Of a stretch of DNA of 27,456 nt, positions 23,228 through 27,456 are shown piece after piece (the stretch's first letter is position 1; each line of letters starts with the position of its first letter). Made by a program: the position numbers and the translations under genes. Origin of the DNA: Acetobacteraceae bacterium (GTDB lineage: Bacteria > Pseudomonadota > Alphaproteobacteria > Acetobacterales > Acetobacteraceae); assembly GCA_003506895.1 (NCBI GenBank), contig DNXO01000093.1, positions 1-27,456 on the forward strand, written 5' to 3'. The notes under the pieces are model-generated. The model saw only the letters and a list, made by a program, of their open reading frames with translations, ran no database searches and was not told where the DNA came from.

Positions 23228-23584
23228 CTACCCCGGATCCCGCGACAGTCCTCGCGATGCCAGAGCGTCGAGGTAGGCCGGCCATTTCCTGTCCTGCTGC
23301 TCACCCAGTTCCCGCAGGTAGTCCCAAGAGTAGATCCCGGAATCGTGCAGGTCGTCGAACACCAGCCGCACCGCGTAGTTGCCGACCGCCTCGACACCGA
23401 TGATTCCGACATGGCGCCGGCCGGCGACCGTCTGCTTCTGGCCCGGGTTGTGACCCTGAACCTCGGCACTCGGGCTTTCCACGCGCAGATACTCGGCGGG
23501 TAATGCGAAATTGGTTCCATCGTCGAAAGAGACATGGAGCACCCGCGTCGCCCGGTCCAGCCGGATTTCCGTCGGGAGGGCCAT
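23228..23584 (-). CDS. DUF971 domain protein (gamma-butyrobetaine hydroxylase-like N-domain)
   Basis: This 118-residue protein is a single DUF971 domain: PTEIRLDRATRVLHVSFDDG, the FALPAEYLRVESPSAEVQGH segment, VGIIGVEAVGNYAVRLVFDD and HDSGIYSWDYLRELG. The same domain forms the N-terminus of gamma-butyrobetaine hydroxylase, where it binds zinc, and single-domain members have been linked to iron-sulfur protein work; neither can be confirmed here. The ATG overlaps the stop of the Trm112 gene as TAATG, so translation is coupled. Confidence 0.92.
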   Translation of the reverse strand: MALPTEIRLDRATRVLHVSFDDGTNFALPAEYLRVESPSAEVQGHNPGQKQTVAGRRHVGIIGVEAVGNYAVRLVFDDLHDSGIYSWDYLRELGEQQDRKWPAYLDALASRGLSRDPG

Positions 23585-23784
23585 TATTCCTCCAGCTTCC
23601 GAGCCTCTTCGGGGAGCATGATGGGGATTCCATCGCGGATCGGGTAGGCCAGACCGGCCTTGCGGCTGATCAGTTCGCCGGCTACCCGGTCGTATTCCAG
23701 CGGCCCCTTGGTCAGTGGGCAGACCAGAACCTCCAGCAGACGGGGATCGACCGCCGATTCGGTAGGGGAAACATCGTCAGACAT
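23584..23784 (-). CDS. Trm112-family protein
   Basis: This 66-residue protein matches bacterial Trm112-like (YcaR-type) proteins: DPRLLEVLVCPLTKGPLEYD, then ELISRKAGLAYPIRDGIPIM and LPEEARKL. Bacterial members usually have a zinc-ribbon cysteine set; only one cysteine (in VCPLTKG) remains here, so metal binding is doubtful. Eukaryotic and archaeal Trm112 activates methyltransferases, and a partner role is possible. It lies 11 bases after the Lon-N gene and overlaps the DUF971 start. Confidence 0.94.
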   Translation of the reverse strand: MSDDVSPTESAVDPRLLEVLVCPLTKGPLEYDRVAGELISRKAGLAYPIRDGIPIMLPEEARKLEE

Positions 23785-23795
23785 GCGAAATCCTA

Positions 23796-24440
23796 TTAAC
23801 TGACCGAGTGACCGGATGGCAGATCGGGGCCAGCCGCACCCATTTCCAACAGCGCCAGCAGGGTGGCTGCCCGGTCGGCATCGTCGGGCGCTTCCAGCAG
23901 CGCCTGCTTTTCCACCGGCTCGAACGGGCAGGCCATGGCGAGGGTGATGATCAGCGCATCGTCGGGCAGGCCGCGGATCGCCTCCCAGTTGGCATCGACG
24001 CTCCGGCGCGTGAAATAGGCGCGCAAAGCTGCCAGTATCTTGTCGCGCCCGATCTCCGCTGGGGCGCGATCGGTCTCCAGATCGCCCCAGTACTGGCAGA
24101 AGTCGCCGCGAACACGCCGATAGCCGCGGCGCATCTCCAACTCGGTGCTGAACGAGAACCGAAGCAGGCCGGTCAGGGTGATCAGCAGCCGGCCGTCATC
24201 GGTTTCGCTGAACGACGACACGCGGCCGAGGCATCCCACCCGATAAAGACCGTCCTGCGGATCGGGCTGGACCATGCCGAACATGCGCCCGTTGGCCAGC
24301 GAGTCCTGCACCATGGCCAGATAGCGTGGTTCAAAGATGTTCAGCGGCAGTTTCCCCCGCGGCAGGAGCAACGCTCCGGTCAGCGGAAAGACCGCGAACT
24401 CGGATGGCAGATCCTCGGGCCGCGGGTGGAATGGCGGCAT
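23796..24440 (-). CDS. Lon N-terminal (LON substrate-binding) domain protein
   Basis: This 214-residue protein is a stand-alone LON domain without the ATPase or protease parts of Lon. Diagnostic pieces are FAVFPLTGALLLPRGKLPLNIFE, then EPRYLAMVQDSL, IGMVQ-like FGMVQPDPQDGLYRVGCLG and the following beta-strand LLITLTGLLRF. A helical C-terminal part (about 140-200) completes the domain. The ATG directly follows the TGA of the thioredoxin gene with no gap, so the two are coupled. Function is not established for such proteins; substrate recognition or chaperone-like binding is assumed from Lon. Confidence 0.93.
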   Translation of the reverse strand: MPPFHPRPEDLPSEFAVFPLTGALLLPRGKLPLNIFEPRYLAMVQDSLANGRMFGMVQPDPQDGLYRVGCLGRVSSFSETDDGRLLITLTGLLRFSFSTELEMRRGYRRVRGDFCQYWGDLETDRAPAEIGRDKILAALRAYFTRRSVDANWEAIRGLPDDALIITLAMACPFEPVEKQALLEAPDDADRAATLLALLEMGAAGPDLPSGHSVS

Positions 24441-25388
24441 TCAGCTAAACAGCAACGCGGACAAACGGCGGCGCGCGGCGCTGGTCGCGGGGTCTTCGAA
24501 GCCCCAGGCCTCGAAGAACTTCAGCAGTTGCAGGCGGGCGGCACCTTCGTTCCAAGTGCGGGCGCGGCGGATGATTTCCAGCAGCGCCTCCGCGGCCTGC
24601 TCGCGCTCCCCCATCGCATTCAGTGCGGTGGCGAGGTCGTAGCGCGCCAGATGGTCGGCTGGGTCAGCTTCCAGCCGGGCTTGGAGCGACTGAAGCTGGT
24701 CCGTGGCCGCGCGGCCTTCCTTGGCCAACGCCAAGGCGCTGCGTGCGCCGGATATCTCGGCATGTTCCAGGATTTTCTCCGGCACCTGGGCCAGCGCCTC
24801 CTCGGCTGCCTCCTCCTGGTCCATCGCCATAAGCGCTCGGATCAGGCCACCCCAGGCGTCGGGGTTTTCGGGCTCTTCACCCAGCAGGGCGCTGAACAAC
24901 TGGCCTGCCTGCTGGGCGTCGCCCTCTTCCAGCGCCGCCTTGGCCTCGGCCAACAGGTCGGCGCCGGGCATCGACCCGCCGGTTGACTTCAACAGCGCCT
25001 CCACAAAGCGCTTCACCTCTGATTCGGGCTGGGCGCCCTGGAAGATGTCGGCGATCTGGCCCTGCCAGAAGGCGGCGACGGTGGGGACGGATTGCATGGG
25101 CAAACCGAGCTGAGCGAGCTGGCGGACGAGCTGCTGGTTGGCGTCGATATCGATCTTCACCAGCTTGATACGGCCGCCGGCGGCCTTGGTCACCTTCTCC
25201 AGCGTCGGCGTCAGTTGCTTGCACGGGCCGCACCACGTCGCCCAGAAATCCACCAGCACGGGGATCGAGCGCGAGGCCTCGATCACGTCCTGCATGAAGG
25301 TCTTCTGATCGCCGTCAACGATCATGTCGGCGCCAGAGGGTGAGGGCGAGGGGGCGCCAGAGGCGGTTTGGCCGATGATAAGGTCCAT
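24441..25388 (-). CDS. Thioredoxin-TPR co-chaperone, YbbN/CnoX-like
   Basis: This 315-residue cytoplasmic protein has an N-terminal thioredoxin domain (about 22-130) with active-site WCGPCK (52-57) and the cis-proline in QSVPTVAAF. A helical TPR-like C-terminal half (about 145-310) follows, with ALEEGDAQQAGQLFSALLGE and NPDAWGGLIRALM repeats. This is the layout of YbbN/CnoX, a holdase co-chaperone working with GroEL. E. coli CnoX has lost an active-site cysteine; here both are present, so it may also be redox active. AGGAA precedes the ATG. It is first in the six-gene run ending with the XRE regulator. Confidence 0.93.
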   Translation of the reverse strand: MDLIIGQTASGAPSPSPSGADMIVDGDQKTFMQDVIEASRSIPVLVDFWATWCGPCKQLTPTLEKVTKAAGGRIKLVKIDIDANQQLVRQLAQLGLPMQSVPTVAAFWQGQIADIFQGAQPESEVKRFVEALLKSTGGSMPGADLLAEAKAALEEGDAQQAGQLFSALLGEEPENPDAWGGLIRALMAMDQEEAAEEALAQVPEKILEHAEISGARSALALAKEGRAATDQLQSLQARLEADPADHLARYDLATALNAMGEREQAAEALLEIIRRARTWNEGAARLQLLKFFEAWGFEDPATSAARRRLSALLFS

Positions 25389-25526
25389 GGGGCGTGTTCC
25401 TGGTCGTCTTCAGTCGTTCAGGTCTAGATGTAGCCTATCCGCAAACAAACAAGCGTCTGAATGCGATAGGTCAATCGTTGGCGGACCATGCCGGGTTGGA
25501 GCGGCGCCGTCCAGTTGGTCTGGTGG

Positions 25527-25556
25527 CGTCTGGCCATCGCCGGCGCTGGCCAGACG
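25527..25556. repeat. Inverted repeat in prs-thioredoxin gap
   Basis: CGTCTGGCC (25527-25535) and GGCCAGACG (25548-25556) are perfect arms around a 12-base loop. The site lies downstream of prs and upstream of the thioredoxin gene, both on the minus strand. No T-run follows, so it is a possible operator or weak terminator. The rest of the 276-base gap shows no gene. Confidence 0.35.
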
Positions 25557-25664
25557 TCCACGCATTTGGTTGGCGCCGGACAAACGCGGGGATGGCGGTC
25601 CCGCAGCCGCCATGACGAGCTTGGGCCCGCCATGGCGATAGGGTTTGGTCCGCCGAAGAAAGAG

Positions 25665-26597
25665 CTAATCGAACAGGGAGCTAACCGAACTTTCGTCGCT
25701 GATCCGGCGCATGGCTTCGGCCAGCAGCGGGGCGATGGTCAGTTCGCGGATGTTGCCGCAGCGCTTGACGTCGTCCGTGGCCAGGATCGAGTCGGTGATC
25801 GTCATCATCTCGATCGGGGAGGACGAAATCCGCGCCACCGCCGCGCCGGACAGAACGCCATGGGTGACGTAGGCGCTGGCGGACCGGGCGCCGCGCTTCA
25901 TCAGCGCGTCCGCGGCGTTGCAATGGGTGCCGCCGGAGTCGACGAGGTCATCCACCAGGATGCAGTCGCGGCCGACGACGTCGCCGATGATGTTCATCAC
26001 CTCGGAATGGCCGGCGCGTTCGCGGCGCTTGTCGATGATGGCCAGGTCGCAGTTCAACCGGGTGGCGATCGCCCGAGCCCGCACAACGCCGCCGACGTCT
26101 GGGGAGACGATCATCAGGTCGCGGCCCTGGTAACGCTCCTCGATATCGCGGCTGAACAGCGGCGCGGCGATCATGTTGTCCACGGGGATGTCGAAGAAGC
26201 CCTGAATCTGGCCGGCGTGCAGGTCCATGGTCAGAACCCGGTTCGCACCGGCCTCGGTGATCAGGTTCGCCACCAGCTTGGCAGAGATCGGCGTGCGCGG
26301 GGCGGATTTCCGGTCCTGGCGGGCATAGCCGAAATAGGGGATCACCGCGGTGATGCGCCGGGCGCTGGAGCGGCGCAGCGCATCCAGCGTGACCAGCAAT
26401 TCCATCAGGTTGTCGTTGGCCGGGAACGAGGTGGACTGGATGACGAACACATCCTCCCCGCGCACGTTTTCCTGGATTTCGACGAACACTTCCATGTCGG
26501 CGAATCGCCGGATGGACGCTTTGGTCAGCGGCAGTGCGAGGATGTCCGCAACCGCCTCCGCTAGGGGTCGGTTGCTGTTGCAGGCGACGATCTTCAT
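25665..26597 (-). CDS. prs: Ribose-phosphate pyrophosphokinase (PRPP synthetase)
   Basis: This 310-residue cytoplasmic enzyme makes PRPP from ribose 5-phosphate and ATP for nucleotide, His and Trp synthesis. All family motifs are present: RFADMEVFVEIQENVRGEDV near the start, PYFGYARQDRK (88-97) for ATP binding, MDLHAGQIQGFFDIPVDN (124-141), the flexible loop DKRRERAGHSEV (189-200) and the PRPP-binding VDDLVDSGGT (215-224). Two histidines are mildly unusual, at RAGHSEV and GGTHC, where other members often have Val or Leu. The length is standard. No strong ribosome binding site precedes ATG 26597. Confidence 0.97.
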   Translation of the reverse strand: MKIVACNSNRPLAEAVADILALPLTKASIRRFADMEVFVEIQENVRGEDVFVIQSTSFPANDNLMELLVTLDALRRSSARRITAVIPYFGYARQDRKSAPRTPISAKLVANLITEAGANRVLTMDLHAGQIQGFFDIPVDNMIAAPLFSRDIEERYQGRDLMIVSPDVGGVVRARAIATRLNCDLAIIDKRRERAGHSEVMNIIGDVVGRDCILVDDLVDSGGTHCNAADALMKRGARSASAYVTHGVLSGAAVARISSSPIEMMTITDSILATDDVKRCGNIRELTIAPLLAEAMRRISDESSVSSLFD

Positions 26598-26726
26598 GAG
26601 CAGGACCGCTGGAAAAATGGCCGAACCGGTCGGGGTGCCGGAAACAAGCGGGCTTCTAGCAACCGTTCTGTCACATGTCCATGAAGTGCGGCTATTCTCT
26701 TTCGAAGGGACGCGGCGGAGGTGATT

Positions 26727-27344
26727 TTAACCCTCTTGCGGGTGCCGGACGAACTCCGGGGTGCCTCGGCAGACCGGGATGTACTGGGCGGCGCGGAACG
26801 CGGTGTGGCGAATCGCGGCCTCGGCCGGCAGGTGCAGGCCGTGGAACACCATGGCGACCAGCACGACCACCCCGGCCAGCGGCACGAGGCGCAATCTGGG
26901 AGGCGCCCCGGCGAAGTGCGGCAGCGCGGCAGCGCCAGCCAGCCCGATCAGTGCGCCGATCACAACCTCGGGGAAAGAGTGGGCGCCCAGCAGCAGCCTG
27001 GACAGGCCGATGACGACCGCGGCAAGGATAGCGGCGGGGAGAATGGTCGATCGCCGGTGGGTCAGCATCGCGGCGAGGCCGCCCACCGTGACGGTCGCCG
27101 CCGCAACGTGACCGCTGGGACTGTGGACGTCCAGCGGCCCGAACAGGGGGGAGCAGGCCAGGAACGTCAGCTTTGAAATCAAGGTTGCGAAAAACACGGC
27201 CGCAACCACCAGCAGCCATGTCACGGCGCCGCGGCGCCAGCCTTGAATGGCCAGTGCGACGGCAACGGCCAGGACCAAGGGTACGATGACGGCCTGGTCG
27301 GCGAAGTCGGTCAGGTATCTCACGCCGTCCATATAGGCGAACAC
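26727..27344 (-). CDS. PAP2-family membrane phosphatase with altered motifs
   Basis: This 205-residue protein has about six membrane helices and the PAP2 (acid phosphatase/lipid phosphatase) core: SPSGHVAAAT (75-84, motif 2 with His79) and SRLLLGAHSFPEV (115-127, motif 3 with His122). Two positions deviate. Motif 1 (normally Lys-x6-Arg-Pro) appears as KLTFLACSP, with Ser for Arg, and motif 3 ends in Glu126 instead of Asp. Family members dephosphorylate lipid phosphates such as undecaprenyl pyrophosphate or phosphatidate; activity here is uncertain. The frame starts with GTG 27344; ATG 27332 is an alternative, and neither has a clear ribosome binding site. Confidence 0.83.
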   Translation of the reverse strand: MFAYMDGVRYLTDFADQAVIVPLVLAVAVALAIQGWRRGAVTWLLVVAAVFFATLISKLTFLACSPLFGPLDVHSPSGHVAAATVTVGGLAAMLTHRRSTILPAAILAAVVIGLSRLLLGAHSFPEVVIGALIGLAGAAALPHFAGAPPRLRLVPLAGVVVLVAMVFHGLHLPAEAAIRHTAFRAAQYIPVCRGTPEFVRHPQEG

Positions 27345-27352
27345 GGCTGGAA

Positions 27353-27390
27353 AAGGTTTCAGAATCGCGTCATGCCGGGGCGGAAACCTT
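27353..27390. repeat. Inverted repeat upstream of PAP2 gene
   Basis: AAGGTTTC (27353-27360) and GAAACCTT (27383-27390) are perfect 8-base arms separated by 22 bases, starting nine bases upstream of the GTG start. The position suits an operator or a mRNA leader structure. Confidence 0.4.
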
Positions 27391-27395
27391 CACTT

Positions 27396-27448
27396 ATACC
27401 AGCCGCCCGAAACTTCGCCTCTTTTGTCAGTCGGCGGGCGGCTGGTAT
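27396..27448. repeat. 14-base perfect inverted repeat at window end
   Basis: ATACCAGCCGCCCG (27396-27409) and CGGGCGGCTGGTAT (27435-27448) are perfect 14-base arms with a 25-base interior. No T-run follows on either strand. It could be a REP/MITE-like interspersed palindrome, the terminator stem of a gene beyond the window, or an operator. The long GC-rich arms make chance unlikely. Confidence 0.55.
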
Positions 27449-27456
27449 CCTATTGA

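Noticed and set aside
25488..26564. 358-codon plus-strand frame opposite prs
   Set aside because: Shadow of the prs gene; prs itself matches its family along the whole length.

Overview
The window is GC-rich, gene-dense chromosomal DNA from a Gram-negative alphaproteobacterium. The coupled infA-maf-rng-yacG block, the trx/lon-N/trm112/DUF971/smr run, a fused DctQM TRAP permease and an APS-type CysH with CysDN but no CysC suggest Rhodospirillales/Acetobacteraceae. That placement is inference from gene content; no rRNA marker is present. I see no transposase, integrase, prophage or CRISPR array.

Layout. 1-3211 (minus): start of a small unknown gene, then a TRAP transporter (DctP binding protein, fused DctQM permease). 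3708-5521 (plus): a HAD-UbiA prenyltransferase overlapping a four-helix EamA/SMR-like flippase, probably a polyprenyl-phosphate lipid module. 5806-10063 (plus): an AT-rich palindromic control region, then overlapping cysH, cysD, cysN and a TauE-type exporter, i.e. sulfate to APS to sulfite plus export of excess sulfur anion; a sulfotransferase follows. 10893-11621 (minus): an alpha/beta hydrolase with an unusual C-terminal tail. 11997-12072 (minus): tRNA-Phe. 12170-14253 (minus): infA-maf-rng-yacG, all joined by overlaps.

14406-20097 is a catabolic region: gentisate 1,2-dioxygenase, a secreted 16-histidine protein, and a salicylate 5-hydroxylase-like Rieske oxygenase (alpha and beta) on the minus strand. 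Divergent from them are a class III CoA-transferase and a MaoC hydratase. The hydroxylase would supply gentisate and the dioxygenase would open its ring. A perfect inverted repeat whose two arms each carry an outward-facing TTGACA lies between the divergent units. 20220-22220 (plus): an orphan HigA-like regulator and a GT-C-like membrane protein. 22194-25388 (minus): a six-gene housekeeping run (thioredoxin-TPR, Lon-N, Trm112, DUF971, Smr, XRE). 25665-27344 (minus): prs and a PAP2-family membrane protein with degenerate motifs. The window ends in two adjacent strong inverted repeats.

Most genes belong to recognisable families. The best candidates for something under-described are the CysN fusion to a C-terminal membrane hairpin, the tandem palindromes before the cys operon, the divergent operator at 18282-18322, the HAD-UbiA/flippase pair, the poly-His secreted protein beside non-haem iron enzymes, and the hydrolase with the extra tail. 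No single block is clearly a new defence or mobile system.
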